In this document: positions 1 through 8,699 of the stretch, piece after piece | Layout of the letters: the number at the start of each line of letters is the position of its first letter | Numbering within the stretch: position 1 is the first letter of the stretch | DNA from: Paenibacillus ferrarius | GTDB lineage: Bacteria > Bacillota > Bacilli > Paenibacillales > NBRC-103111 | Length of the DNA stretch: 64,000 nucleotides | Direction: 5' to 3' | Assembly: GCF_002027705.1 (NCBI RefSeq) | Contig: NZ_MBTG01000026.1 | Location: 1-64,000, forward strand | Notes under the pieces: model-generated | What the model saw: only the letters and a program-made list of their open reading frames with translations | The model's database searches: none | Told to the model about the DNA's origin: nothing | Program-made: the position numbers and the translations under genes

Positions 1-62
1 TCAGTTGGTAGAGCACCTGACTTTTAATCAGGGTGTCGTAGGTTCGAATCCTACATGACTCA
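1..62 (+). tRNA. tRNA-Lys (TTT), 5' end cut by window edge
   Basis: The D-arm remnant, anticodon arm and T arm are visible. The anticodon stem CCTGA/TCAGG at 16-20 and 28-32 encloses a seven-base loop with anticodon TTT at 23-25, which reads lysine codons. The T arm (GTAGG, TTCGAAT loop, CCTAC) is followed by the acceptor strand ATGACTC (55-61) and discriminator A62. CCA is not encoded. About a dozen 5' bases lie outside the window. It is probably the last gene of a tRNA or rRNA cluster to the left. Confidence 0.95.
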
Positions 63-83
63 CTTTTATAAGCAAACACCGAG

Positions 84-106
84 GACCAGTTGAAGGTCTT
101 TTTTTG
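84..106 (+). terminator. Possible terminator after tRNA-Lys
   Basis: A short hairpin GACC/GGTC (84-87 with 95-98) is followed by a run of T. The stem is weak, but its position just after the tRNA fits transcription termination. Confidence 0.5.
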
Positions 107-182
107 TTTTATAGGTAAAAACGCCTTATAGGCTCTTCTCTTGTTTCGTGTTTAGGTGTTGCCCGACCCATTCTAGCCAAAA

Positions 183-360
183 CCTGCAAAAGTGCAGGCT
201 TTTTCGACAATATCACACGAAAAGCGGAAAAGCCTGCGATTATGCAGGAATTCTGAGCTTTTTCGTTCTGAAATCAGAAATCAGCCGGCAAAAGATGCAC
301 AATTGCAGGAATTTATTGATTTGCGGCTAAATCAAGCTCAAAAGGATGCATAATCGCAGG
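183..360. repeat. Cluster of four GCAGG palindromic repeats
   Basis: Four related 14-16 base units lie at 183-198, 233-248, 296-309 and 347-360. The first two are near-perfect palindromes of the form CCTGC-n6-GCAGG. The last two keep the core TGCAnAATnGCAGG. A second four-unit cluster of the same kind lies at 29933-30111. Both clusters are followed by a related AAGTAG/CTACTT hairpin, so this is a composite dispersed element. No gene is seen between 63 and 435. Confidence 0.8.
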
Positions 361-389
361 AATTTAATGGTTGTTGGAGCGAGATAAAA

Positions 390-435
390 AAAGGGCTGTC
401 CCCAAGTAGGTTTTCTACTTGAAGGACGGCCCTTT
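390..435. terminator. Bidirectional hairpin terminator, part of composite repeat
   Basis: A long imperfect hairpin has outer arms AAAGGGC/GCCCTTT (390-396, 429-435) and inner arms AAGTAG/CTACTT around a short T-rich loop. It touches the stop codon of the minus-strand gene at 436, so it can end that transcript, and it can also stop plus-strand reading from the tRNA side. A degenerate copy lies at 30181-30221. Confidence 0.75.
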
Positions 436-738
436 CTATTTTAGTTTGGCAGCCACAGACTGCATTTTTTGTTGCATCGAGGCTGGTTTATCGCGGCGAT
501 CGTCGATTTTGATCGAAGTGGAGACACGTTCGGCTCCATTGGCAAAAGGGACCTCATGCACGGCACGGATGACCTCTAGCAAGCGATCTAAAGGGCCTTC
601 GATGATGGTGCCCATGGGGGTCATTTCAAAGGTAATGTCGGTATGCTTCTCTAGTTCTTTGTGCAGATCAGCCACATAACCGCTAAGACTGGTAGTAGCT
701 GTTCCAATGGGAATAATGGTGAATTCAGCGATAGCCAT
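436..738 (-). CDS. MTH1187/YqgV-type thiamine-binding family protein
   Basis: A 100-residue protein starting MAIAEFTIIPIGT, the typical opening of the small MTH1187 (UPF0045, YkoF-related) ferredoxin-like fold. The pattern EMTPMGTIIEG in the middle and the conserved spacing agree with this family, whose members bind thiamine-like molecules or act as small metabolite sensors. The ATG at 738 is chosen because a GAAAGGAGA ribosome site lies just upstream; in-frame codons further upstream run into the region before that site. The gene lies 46 bases from the end of the GMC oxidoreductase gene on the same strand and may be its distal co-transcribed partner. The family match is firm. The ligand is not known from sequence. 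Confidence 0.8.
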   Translation of the reverse strand: MAIAEFTIIPIGTATTSLSGYVADLHKELEKHTDITFEMTPMGTIIEGPLDRLLEVIRAVHEVPFANGAERVSTSIKIDDRRDKPASMQQKMQSVAAKLK

Positions 739-784
739 GGATGTACGTCTCCTTTCATTTAACTTGTCTACATCCATTGTCGCA

Positions 785-2347
785 TTAAGAGCTGGCAAGA
801 TCAATGATGTAGTCGGCTGTCCGAGCGGCAAGGGCCATGATGGTATGAGTGGGGTTAGCGCCGCTGGATGTAACGAACAGGCTGGCATCGCAGATGAACA
901 GGTTAGGTATATCATGACTTTGGCCATAGGAGTTCACGACGGAGTTGGCCGGATTATTGCCCATGCGGCAGCCGCCCATGAGATGTTGGGTGTCTGGCAC
1001 AACGAAAGCTATCTCGCCTGCGGCGGCTTTTAAGATCATTTGCATGTTGTCAACGGCGTGATCGATTAGTTTCTGGTCATTATCTCCATAGTTGAAGGTG
1101 ACTATCGCTCGAGGCATGCCGTATTCATCTTTTTCAGCAGAAAGGCTGATATGGTTGTTCCAATCCGGTAGAACTTCACCTACCATCGTTAAACGCCCGT
1201 AATAGTTGTAATCAAGCATGGCCTCTCTTAACTTCGCCCCCCATAGAAGATCTGGGGATGATTTGCTGATGCCTTGAGCCATATCAATCGGCTTTGAACC
1301 ATGGGCATGGATGGTATAACCACGGGCGAAGCCTCGCTTCGAATCCGTTTCATAGAAATCTTGCGTGGACGCCAAGACTGGAGCGCCTTTGTAAAGTCGA
1401 ACTTCATGCTCAAACTTCGCATAAACATCGTTGCTGCTGTGCGTCATGACGGCACGGCCAACCCAGCCGCTGGAATTAGCTAATCCGTCAGGAAACTGCG
1501 GTGTGGCCGAATGAAGCAGCAAGCGTGGCGTTTCGATAGCATGCGCGCATAGAATAACGGTTTTGGCTCGTTGACGGTAAGTCACCCCTTGATGAACAAA
1601 GAGAGCGCCACAGACATGTCCATAGTCGTCAACTTCAATTTGAGTAACCATACAGTCCGCTAAAACCTCAGCACCAGCTTGGACGGCTTTGGGAATATGG
1701 ACAATCAAGGTGCTGAACTTTGCATTCGGCATGCAGCCTTGCATACAGAAGCCGCGATTCGTGCAAGGGGATCGCCCGTCCAAGGGAGCGGAAAGGATAG
1801 CCAAGGGGGTTACCGCCGTTTGAATGCCTAGTGTTTTGCAGCCTTTTTGAAACAGAGAAGCATTCGTGCTTAAGGAGCTGATCTCTGGAAAAGGATAAGG
1901 ACCATGGAAATTTCCCCAAGGGAAATGTTTCGGGCCGGAGACAGCGACTTCTTTCTCTATCCTGGTGTAATAGGGGTCGAGATCTTTGTAATGAATAGGC
2001 CAATCTTCGCCAACACCGTCAATGGATTTCATTTTGAAATCAGACTCATGAAATCGCAGAAAAACGCCGGTAAAGCGCTGCGTGCCCCCACCGACTCCTC
2101 TTCCTGACGGATAAGCGCTCATATCCAAAGCGCCAGATCCCGCCACGATCCGAGTATCCTCCCACGCAAGGCCTTTCATGCTCAGCTCGTCACTCGCGAA
2201 ATCTTTCTGAGGATCCCGCCAAGGACCCGCCTCAAGTACGACAACACTCAGCCCGGCTTCGCTGAGCTCTTGGGCCAGCACGCCGCCGGCTGCACCTGCG
2301 CCTACGATTAATATATCAACGGCATCGTGCTCGTGTCTCCAGTTCAT
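785..2347 (-). CDS. GMC-family FAD oxidoreductase (gluconate 2-dehydrogenase-like large subunit)
   Basis: A 520-residue flavoprotein. The N-terminus has the FAD-binding dinucleotide fold (ILIVGAGAAGG, then VVVLEAGP). The C-terminus has the GMC signature HLMGGCRMG and the catalytic block GANPTHTIMALA with its conserved Asn and His. The sequence also contains a Cys-rich stretch (SPCTNRGFCMQGC) seen in the gluconate/sorbitol dehydrogenase branch. The start at 2347 is preferred because it overlaps the stop of the upstream small subunit in an ATGA arrangement, which implies translational coupling. Together the two genes should oxidise a sugar acid or polyol at the membrane. No cytochrome c subunit is seen next to them, so the electron acceptor is open. 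The substrate cannot be assigned. Confidence 0.88.
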   Translation of the reverse strand: MNWRHEHDAVDILIVGAGAAGGVLAQELSEAGLSVVVLEAGPWRDPQKDFASDELSMKGLAWEDTRIVAGSGALDMSAYPSGRGVGGGTQRFTGVFLRFHESDFKMKSIDGVGEDWPIHYKDLDPYYTRIEKEVAVSGPKHFPWGNFHGPYPFPEISSLSTNASLFQKGCKTLGIQTAVTPLAILSAPLDGRSPCTNRGFCMQGCMPNAKFSTLIVHIPKAVQAGAEVLADCMVTQIEVDDYGHVCGALFVHQGVTYRQRAKTVILCAHAIETPRLLLHSATPQFPDGLANSSGWVGRAVMTHSSNDVYAKFEHEVRLYKGAPVLASTQDFYETDSKRGFARGYTIHAHGSKPIDMAQGISKSSPDLLWGAKLREAMLDYNYYGRLTMVGEVLPDWNNHISLSAEKDEYGMPRAIVTFNYGDNDQKLIDHAVDNMQMILKAAAGEIAFVVPDTQHLMGGCRMGNNPANSVVNSYGQSHDIPNLFICDASLFVTSSGANPTHTIMALAARTADYIIDLASS

Positions 2348-2940
2348 GGCTTTCTCACTGCCTCCCATGGGTCGAGTTGGCCTAGTTCCATCCGTACATA
2401 TCCCTTGGGATATGCTGGACCGCCATAACCGATTTCAGACCAGACCAGGGGGTGCGAGTAATAGGCCTCTACGCTTAGTTGAAGCACTTTGTGAAAGAAG
2501 GCTTTTTGGGGAATGCCATCCCAAGCTTGTGTTGGGGGATAGCTGTCACTACTGATTTGGAACATGATCTGCCGCTGATCCACCTCATCCAGTTTGAAGA
2601 ACGGCTTGCTGCTTGCGATCCAACCGGCTTCATCCACGCCTTTAAGTCCTTGCCGCAGAAGCTGCCGGAGTGGAGGGACATGCGCTTTGCGCAGTCCTTC
2701 TCCTTTATTGTCAGTCAAAGCCTGGTCAATGTGACAAAGGATAAATTGAATGATTTCGCCCCGTTGATCATCCATAAGCAGGGAGCACCAAGCTCGTAAG
2801 GTTTCCGCTTCGACTGGTGACACAAATCCATACGATTGGTTACGCACCAAACGTGCGGACACAATGGACCGAGTGTGAGGATCCCATTCCTTTTGTTCGT
2901 CCATTACGTCATATGTCGGATAGTAGCTGTTTTTAGGCAT
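2344..2940 (-). CDS. Gluconate 2-dehydrogenase subunit 3 family protein
   Basis: A 198-residue protein starting MPKNSYYPTYDVMDEQ. The segment TLRAWCSLLMDD and the aromatic-rich C-terminal part (YYSHPLVWSEIGYGGPAYPKGYVR) are typical of the small subunit that accompanies GMC-type membrane dehydrogenases. A ribosome site (GGAGGT in the coding strand) precedes the ATG. It is upstream of and overlaps the large subunit by four bases. In this family subunit 3 supports export or assembly of the flavoprotein. No clear Tat signal was recognised at this N-terminus, so whether the pair is exported is uncertain. Confidence 0.82.
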   Translation of the reverse strand: MPKNSYYPTYDVMDEQKEWDPHTRSIVSARLVRNQSYGFVSPVEAETLRAWCSLLMDDQRGEIIQFILCHIDQALTDNKGEGLRKAHVPPLRQLLRQGLKGVDEAGWIASSKPFFKLDEVDQRQIMFQISSDSYPPTQAWDGIPQKAFFHKVLQLSVEAYYSHPLVWSEIGYGGPAYPKGYVRMELGQLDPWEAVRKP

Positions 2941-3152
2941 ATGTTATCAACCTCCGTATATTGCGCAAGGCCAACGTAACCGACCTATTTGTACAATTAT
3001 TTCCAAAATAGCGAAGTTTATGAGTTTGAAGTCAAATAGCCTTATTTCCCAAAATGAATATTGTTTAGGAAATGAATGAAAATCATGGGGACTATCCCAA
3101 TGAATCATCTGGCACGCCTGCCAATGTTATGTGCGAGTGGAAATATTTTAGG

Positions 3153-3203
3153 AATGAATGTCTATTCATTACCATGGTAACCTTGTTCTAGATCGATAGA
3201 ACA
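3153..3203. promoter_or_regulatory. Three adjacent palindromes upstream of NlpC/P60 gene
   Basis: Three perfect inverted repeats follow each other: AATGAAT/ATTCATT (3153-3170), TTACCATGGTAA (3169-3180) and TGTTCTA/TAGAACA (3184-3203). They end 40 bases before the start of the hydrolase gene, a normal place for operators. The binding proteins are unknown. The intergenic stretch 2941-3243 holds no gene. Confidence 0.5.
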
Positions 3204-3243
3204 TTCCCATTTCTACAAACAATTATGCACTGGAGGAAATGTT

Positions 3244-4095
3244 ATGATGAGAAGTTTGGCACACCGCTCCCTAGGAATTACGGCGGCGATTACCATTGCT
3301 TTATCTGCAACCACAGCTGTTTCCGCATATGCGGCTAATGATGATATGGATGCTGTATCCTTGGCTAAGAAAATGATGGGCGTGGATTATGCCAAAAGTG
3401 GCGAAACCCCTTCGGCAGGCTTTGATTCTTCTGGTCTGATCTATTACGTGTATCAAACTTTAAATTATTCGGTTCCTAGAACACTCAACGAGCAGTTTAA
3501 TATGAACAAAAAGAAAATCACCGATGTGGCTAAAGCAGAGCCAGGTGACGTCTTGTTCTTTGGCAGTGGCACTAAGCCATCATATGCTGGGATCTATGTA
3601 GGAGAAGGTAAAATGGTCATGGCATCCCAGAGCAAAGACGAAGTCGTCACTCGCAATGTGAGTGATTACAAAAAGAATTTCATCGGCGGCAGAAGCATTC
3701 TGTCGGCTAAGGATCGATTGAAGGCGGAGTTGATCCTGAGTTCTCAGAAATACCTCGGTACTCCCTATCTTTTTGGCGCCAAATATGGACAAACCAAAAC
3801 GATGGATTGCTCCTCTTTTACCAAAACGGTGTTTGCCGAGTATGGGATTACACTGCCGCGTGTTTCACGAGATCAAGCCAAGGAAGGAACGTTTGTGAGC
3901 AAAAGTAATTTACAAGCCGGCGATCTAGTTTTCTTTACGACTGTGGACTCAGGTAAAAATATTGGACATGTTGGCATCTATGTCGGGAATGGCAATATGA
4001 TTCACACGTATGGTGAAGGCGGCGTTAAATTCACATCAATTAATAAAGAATGGTGGGCAAATCACTATGTGACAGCTCGCCGTGTGTTGAAATAG
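3244..4095 (+). CDS. Secreted protein with two NlpC/P60 domains, first one inactive
   Basis: A 283-residue protein with a signal peptide (residues 1-31, basic start, hydrophobic core, AYA-A cleavage site). The second NlpC/P60 domain (about 160-283) is intact: Cys189 in MDCSSF, His242 in GHVGIYV and His254 in MIHTYG form the Cys-His-His papain-like site that cuts cell-wall peptides. The first domain (about 35-150) keeps the fold, but the Cys position is Ser62 (FDSSG) and the HVGIY histidine is Tyr114, so it should not be catalytic and may bind peptidoglycan stems. GGAGG precedes the ATG. It is flanked by a palindrome cluster upstream and a terminator downstream, so it is probably a single-gene unit acting on the cell wall. 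Confidence 0.9.
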   Translation: MMRSLAHRSLGITAAITIALSATTAVSAYAANDDMDAVSLAKKMMGVDYAKSGETPSAGFDSSGLIYYVYQTLNYSVPRTLNEQFNMNKKKITDVAKAEPGDVLFFGSGTKPSYAGIYVGEGKMVMASQSKDEVVTRNVSDYKKNFIGGRSILSAKDRLKAELILSSQKYLGTPYLFGAKYGQTKTMDCSSFTKTVFAEYGITLPRVSRDQAKEGTFVSKSNLQAGDLVFFTTVDSGKNIGHVGIYVGNGNMIHTYGEGGVKFTSINKEWWANHYVTARRVLK

Positions 4096-4106
4096 TAGGC
4101 AAGACT

Positions 4107-4143
4107 AGAGCCCTTCTGCACCTTCATGCGGGAGGGTTCTTTC
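4107..4143 (+). terminator. Terminator after NlpC/P60 gene
   Basis: The stem AGAGCCCT/AGGGTTCT (4107-4114 with 4133-4140) is followed by TTT. It lies 12 bases after the stop codon. Confidence 0.7.
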
Positions 4144-4217
4144 ACATCCGGAGTGTGACATATGGTACAATAGAGAGATAGATATAGATGATGCTATTGG
4201 AGTAAGGAGAGAGGCAA

Positions 4218-5333
4218 ATGGATTGGGAGCGAGTAAAAGAGCGATTGGAAGCGGTTTTACAGGCGCCTATTGAGATTAGTTTATTACCCGAGGCGGATTG
4301 GCAGCAGTTGATGGAAGAGCAGGAAGTACGGAATGAAAGCAACAGCCGAAGCGTGATACGCGGTCAAGATGTGCTATTTTATTTAACTAAGGAACATAAA
4401 GATGTTCGCGTTCTGCAGGTGGCGGGAGCTCAGTTAACCACATCTGAACGGATGCTCGTTGAAATGGCTGTAGAGACCAAACAAACGCAAGAGAAAAAAC
4501 AATGGGGAACGTTTCTCTCAGAAGATGAAAGAAAAGCGCACCAATTAAGGGACTGGCTGCTCGAGCAGATGGAACGAGGTTCAACTTACGCGGAGCTGCC
4601 CGACTCGCTGGCTTCACAATCTTCTCTTTATTCGACAAAGATTCCGCTTCTTTTATATGGGGATTACTCTCAAAATCAAAGTGTTTCGTATGCCGAGCTG
4701 AAAAAGCTTCTGGAATCCTTCTTTGAATCTGAGATTATCTTAATTCCGCTGCTCAATAAAGAGTGGTTGATTCTTGCACCGGAAGGCTTGCTGACGAGCG
4801 GAAGTGAGGAGCGAGAGGGCGATGAGGAAGAGAGTGTTGAACAAACCCTTGATGCTCTAGGATCAGGCTTATACGAAATGCTGGCCAATGAATGGGTGGG
4901 AGAGTGCCATCTCGCTATTGATTATCCGGTGAAGCCGGCGAAATCCTTGTTCGCGACGATTCTGAAGCTGAGAGAAACAATTATGCTAGGGCGATCCTTC
5001 CACGTAGGAAGTTTCATTCATCTCCGCTGGGAGCTTCGCTTGGAGAAGCTGCTGCATTTAATAGACGAAGAAGAGAAGGCTGAATTCCTCGAGCAGGTGC
5101 TCCGCGGCACCGATCATGCGCTGGATACAGAGACGGTTACGACACTCGAGCACTTCTTCACACTAGACTGCAACGTAAGCGAAACGGCGAAGAAGCTTTA
5201 TATTCATAGAAATACCCTGTTGTATCGTTTGGACAAGTTCAAGAATGAGACGGGACTTGATGTAAGAACCTTCAATCATGCGGTATTAGTAAGGCTGGCA
5301 TTACTATTGTACAAAGTAACGAAAAGAAAGTGA
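4218..5333 (+). CDS. PucR-type helix-turn-helix regulator
   Basis: A 371-residue protein. The C-terminal 60 residues (CNVSETAKKLYIHRNTLLYR...) are the PucR C-terminal helix-turn-helix, in which NxSxTAxxLxIHRNTLxYRL is diagnostic. The N-terminal two thirds match no sensor domain that I recognise; a coiled, acidic stretch (EEREGDEEESVEQ) lies near residue 200. GGAGAGAGG precedes the ATG. A -10-like TACAAT lies 50 bases upstream. It stands just before the sugar-ABC ATPase, which suggests but does not prove a role in carbohydrate uptake control. Confidence 0.82.
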   Translation: MDWERVKERLEAVLQAPIEISLLPEADWQQLMEEQEVRNESNSRSVIRGQDVLFYLTKEHKDVRVLQVAGAQLTTSERMLVEMAVETKQTQEKKQWGTFLSEDERKAHQLRDWLLEQMERGSTYAELPDSLASQSSLYSTKIPLLLYGDYSQNQSVSYAELKKLLESFFESEIILIPLLNKEWLILAPEGLLTSGSEEREGDEEESVEQTLDALGSGLYEMLANEWVGECHLAIDYPVKPAKSLFATILKLRETIMLGRSFHVGSFIHLRWELRLEKLLHLIDEEEKAEFLEQVLRGTDHALDTETVTTLEHFFTLDCNVSETAKKLYIHRNTLLYRLDKFKNETGLDVRTFNHAVLVRLALLLYKVTKRK

Positions 5334-5444
5334 TTTTTTTGTAGGGATTGTGCATAGTCAGTCAGGCATCTGTAGGGTAAGATGAGTATATTGAAAAGTT
5401 GATTAAGAAGTCATTGATCGATAAACCGTAGGGGGAATGAAACC

Positions 5445-6575
5445 ATGGCAGGCGTACGTTTAAATCATATCGTTAAAAGATATTCTGGTGCAGAAGAATC
5501 TACAGTTAAAGATTTCCATCTTGAAGTTGAAGATAAAGAGTTCGTTGTATTGGTTGGAGCATCCGGTTGCGGAAAATCCACAACTCTTCGTATGATCGCA
5601 GGATTAGAGGAAATCACTGAAGGTGAATTGTACATCGGAGACCGCCTTGTTAATGATGTCGCTCCAAAAGACCGCGATATCGCGATGGTATTCCAATCCT
5701 ATGCCCTTTATCCGCATATGACTGTTTATCAAAACATGGCATTCGGTTTGAAACTTCGTAAATTCAAAAAAGCTGATATCGATGCTCGCGTTCGCGAAGC
5801 AGCGAAAATTCTAGATATCGTTCACTTGCTGGATCGCAAGCCAAAAGCTCTTTCCGGTGGTCAACGTCAACGTGTTGCCTTGGGTCGTGCGATTGTTCGT
5901 GAGCCACAAGTCTTCTTGATGGATGAGCCGCTTTCCAACTTGGATGCGAAACTTCGTGTACAAATGCGTGCGGAAATCACAAAATTGACAAAACGTCTTG
6001 GTGTTACAACGATCTACGTAACGCATGACCAAATCGAAGCTATGACAATGGGCGATCGTATCGTTGTTATGGACAAAGGTATTATTCAACAAGCAGCTAC
6101 ACCAGAAGAAATCTACAACTTCCCAGTGAATATCTTCGTTGCGGGCTTCATCGGATCCCCATCCATGAACTTCATGACAGGTACATTGTCCCAAGAAGGA
6201 AGCGGAATCTTCTTCAAAGCAGGATCTGTTAACGTAGAAGTTCCAGCTGGTAAAGCACAAGTATTGAAAGATAAAGGTTTCGTTGGCAAAGAAGTGATTC
6301 TGGGTGTTCGTCCAGAAGATATCCACGAAGAGCCTGTATTCTTGGAAGCATCCCCGAACACAGTATTCAACGTTAACGTTGAGTTGACTGAGAACTTGGG
6401 TCACGAAATGTACTTGTACCTGAACGGTATCGGCGCTAACACAGTTATCGCACGTGTTGACGGTCGTTCCGGAATCAAAGAAGGCACAAACGTGAAATTG
6501 GCTTTGGACATGAACAAAGTTCATTTCTTCGATAAAGATACAACATTATCTATCTTGGTTAATCCAAACCTGTAG
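5445..6575 (+). CDS. msmX: ABC transporter ATPase, MsmX/UgpC type for sugar importers
   Basis: A 376-residue ATPase. Walker [10 protein letters not shown] is at 38-46, the Q-loop follows in [11 protein letters not shown], the signature LSGGQ is at 136-140, and Walker B FLMDE is at 157-161. The C-terminal TOBE/OB domain ([13 protein letters not shown]) is typical of sugar importers of the CUT1 group. As in Bacillus, no permease or binding-protein gene is adjacent, so this is probably the shared ATPase that energises several sugar ABC importers. Codon use is strongly biased to highly expressed codons, unlike the neighbouring regulator gene, which fits a shared housekeeping part. A strong terminator follows. 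Confidence 0.9.
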   Translation: MAGVRLNHIVKRYSGAEESTVKDFHLEVEDKEFVVLVGASGCGKSTTLRMIAGLEEITEGELYIGDRLVNDVAPKDRDIAMVFQSYALYPHMTVYQNMAFGLKLRKFKKADIDARVREAAKILDIVHLLDRKPKALSGGQRQRVALGRAIVREPQVFLMDEPLSNLDAKLRVQMRAEITKLTKRLGVTTIYVTHDQIEAMTMGDRIVVMDKGIIQQAATPEEIYNFPVNIFVAGFIGSPSMNFMTGTLSQEGSGIFFKAGSVNVEVPAGKAQVLKDKGFVGKEVILGVRPEDIHEEPVFLEASPNTVFNVNVELTENLGHEMYLYLNGIGANTVIARVDGRSGIKEGTNVKLALDMNKVHFFDKDTTLSILVNPNL

Positions 6576-6589
6576 GTTTAAGTTAGAAG

Positions 6590-6616
6590 GGCCAGCCGTT
6601 ATCGGCTGGCCTTTTT
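6590..6616 (+). terminator. Strong terminator after msmX-type gene
   Basis: A perfect nine-base stem GGCCAGCCG/CGGCTGGCC (6590-6598 with 6603-6611) with a four-base loop and a T5 tail. Confidence 0.95.
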
Positions 6617-6742
6617 ATTTGCTTTACAAAGACGATAGTTGATTTCAATTAGGTATTCCATTACGATGAAAGTATTGGAAAGCTAGCAAGGAAGACAGAT
6701 CAAGCACGTTATGCACAGGCGAAACTCGGAGGAGATAGGACG

Positions 6743-7684
6743 ATGGCCAAAAAAGTGAAGGTTTCCGAAATGATAGAGCAACTCCATATGGAGGTTCTTG
6801 CAGGTGAATCCGGACTGAAACGTCCGATAACAACCGGAGATCTGTACCGTCCGGGCCTTGAGATGGCAGGGTATTTCAATTACCATCCAAGAGAACGGAT
6901 CCAAATGCTAGGCAAGACGGAAATTACCTTCATGGAAATGTTGACAACGGGTGTGAGGAGAAACCGTGTGGAGCAGCTGTGCTCGCCAGAGGAGACACCT
7001 TGTATTATCGTGACGAGAGGACTAGATGTTCCGGTCGAGCTGTTAGAAGAAGCAACCAAACGTGATCTTCCCGTTCTTCGCAGCCAGATGTCGACAACCA
7101 TATTCGCGAGTAGGTTAACAGGGTTTCTGGAGAATAAATTGGCTCCGAGTACGACCATTCATGGTGTACTGGTCGATGTCTACGGAATTGGTATTCTGAT
7201 AACAGGAAGCAGCGGCATTGGTAAAAGTGAAACAGCGCTTGAACTTGTCAAAAGAGGCCATCGACTGATTGCCGATGATGCCGTAGAAATTCGTCAGAAT
7301 GGCGACAAGGTATTGACGGGCAACGCGCCTGAACTGATTCGACATTTGCTTGAAATCCGCGGTGTCGGTATTATCAATGTGATGACACTGTTCGGGGCCG
7401 GGGCTGTTCGAAACGTGAAGAAAATCTCGGTTGTGGTGAAATTGGAGAATTGGCAGCAGGACAAGCAATATGACCGATTAGGTCTGGATGAGGAATTGAC
7501 GCGAATTATCGATACGGATCTTCCGCTCGTTACGATTCCGGTTCGACCAGGCCGAAATTTGGCGGTTATCGTGGAAGTGGCGGCCATGAATTATCGATTG
7601 AAACGTATGGGCTACAACGCGGCGCTTCAATTTACGAATAAGCTGACGGAGTCATTGAATGAAGACTATGAGGATTTTGATTGA
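6743..7684 (+). CDS. hprK: HPr kinase/phosphorylase
   Basis: A 313-residue bifunctional enzyme that phosphorylates and dephosphorylates Ser46 of HPr, the signal for CcpA-dependent catabolite control. The P-loop GSSGIGKS is at 155-162. The family signature [19 protein letters not shown] follows near 207, and the conserved His near 140 precedes the P-loop. The ATG follows GGAGGAGATAGG. It heads the hprK-lgt-ppaX-acyltransferase group known from Bacillus. Its target HPr is encoded at 25475 in this window. Confidence 0.97.
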   Translation: MAKKVKVSEMIEQLHMEVLAGESGLKRPITTGDLYRPGLEMAGYFNYHPRERIQMLGKTEITFMEMLTTGVRRNRVEQLCSPEETPCIIVTRGLDVPVELLEEATKRDLPVLRSQMSTTIFASRLTGFLENKLAPSTTIHGVLVDVYGIGILITGSSGIGKSETALELVKRGHRLIADDAVEIRQNGDKVLTGNAPELIRHLLEIRGVGIINVMTLFGAGAVRNVKKISVVVKLENWQQDKQYDRLGLDEELTRIIDTDLPLVTIPVRPGRNLAVIVEVAAMNYRLKRMGYNAALQFTNKLTESLNEDYEDFD

Positions 7685-7721
7685 GGACTGAACGCATTTA
7701 ATTGAATGAAGGAGTGAAACT

Positions 7722-8699
7722 ATGCTCGAGAGTGTTGCGTTTTCCCTTGGACCGATACATGTCCGGTGGTATGGAATTATTTTAGGAGCAGCAGCGCTGA
7801 TAGGCTTGTTAATCGCAATTCGCGAAGGGAAAAGATTCCGCATTGTCCCTGACTTTTTTATGGATTTACTATTAATTGGCGTACCTTCCGCCATTATTGG
7901 GGCAAGAATTTATTATGTGGCGTTCCAATGGAAAGATTATAAAAATAATTTAGCTGAAATTTTTATGATTTGGCATGGCGGGATAGCCATCTATGGAGCG
8001 TTAATCGGTGCGATTATCGGGACTTTTTTCTACATGCGAGCCAAAGGGTATTCATTCTTGCGAATCGCGGACATTTGTGCGCCAGGGCTGATTGTCGGTC
8101 AAGCGATTGGCCGTTGGGGCAACTTCATGAATCAGGAAGCGCATGGCGGGCCAGTCACAGAGTCATTCTTGCGCGATACGCTGCATTTGCCGAATTTTAT
8201 CGTGAATCAAATGAATATTGAGGGTACGTTCTATCACCCGGCATTTTTGTATGAATCCGTATGGAACATTGTTGGGCTGCTCTTGCTGCTGTGGCTGCGT
8301 CGCAGGCCGTTCCTGCGGGCAGGGGAACTATTTTTCGGCTATTTCATCTGGTATTCCATCGGCCGCTTCTTTATTGAAGGCGTTCGGACGGATAGTCTTG
8401 ATATTACGGGACCAGCCTGGTTGGCTTCGCTGATGGATACGTTATGGTCACCTATGAGGCTGGTATTTGAACCCGGCGTGCTGACGTATGGCGGCAATAT
8501 CAGATTCTCGCAACTGCTGGCGCTTCTCATTGTGATTGCGTTGGTGATTGTCATTATTGTAAGAAGGAAAAAAGGCTACGCCAATGTGCGTTATGCCGAT
8601 CCAATTGTATCCACCAAATCCGTGGACAAGAATCAAGCAACCAAAGATCAAGAGGTAGAGGATAAAGGAGCAAATTATGATTCAAACCGTACTGTTTGA
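7722..8699 (+). CDS. lgt: Prolipoprotein diacylglyceryl transferase
   Basis: A 325-residue multi-pass membrane enzyme that moves diacylglycerol from phosphatidylglycerol to the lipobox cysteine of prolipoproteins. The Lgt signature GRWGNFMNQEAHGG is present. About seven hydrophobic segments are visible, including the HGGIAIYGALIGAIIG region with the conserved His. The C-terminal tail (about 35 residues, charged, ending YDSNRTV) is longer than in many relatives and likely cytoplasmic. The gene overlaps the start of ppaX by 23 bases. Confidence 0.96.
   Translation: MLESVAFSLGPIHVRWYGIILGAAALIGLLIAIREGKRFRIVPDFFMDLLLIGVPSAIIGARIYYVAFQWKDYKNNLAEIFMIWHGGIAIYGALIGAIIGTFFYMRAKGYSFLRIADICAPGLIVGQAIGRWGNFMNQEAHGGPVTESFLRDTLHLPNFIVNQMNIEGTFYHPAFLYESVWNIVGLLLLLWLRRRPFLRAGELFFGYFIWYSIGRFFIEGVRTDSLDITGPAWLASLMDTLWSPMRLVFEPGVLTYGGNIRFSQLLALLIVIALVIVIIVRRKKGYANVRYADPIVSTKSVDKNQATKDQEVEDKGANYDSNRTV

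Noticed and set aside
5811-6524. A 237-codon minus-strand frame
   Set aside because: It lies antisense to the well-supported sugar-ABC ATPase gene and has unlike composition (many Cys, Phe, His).
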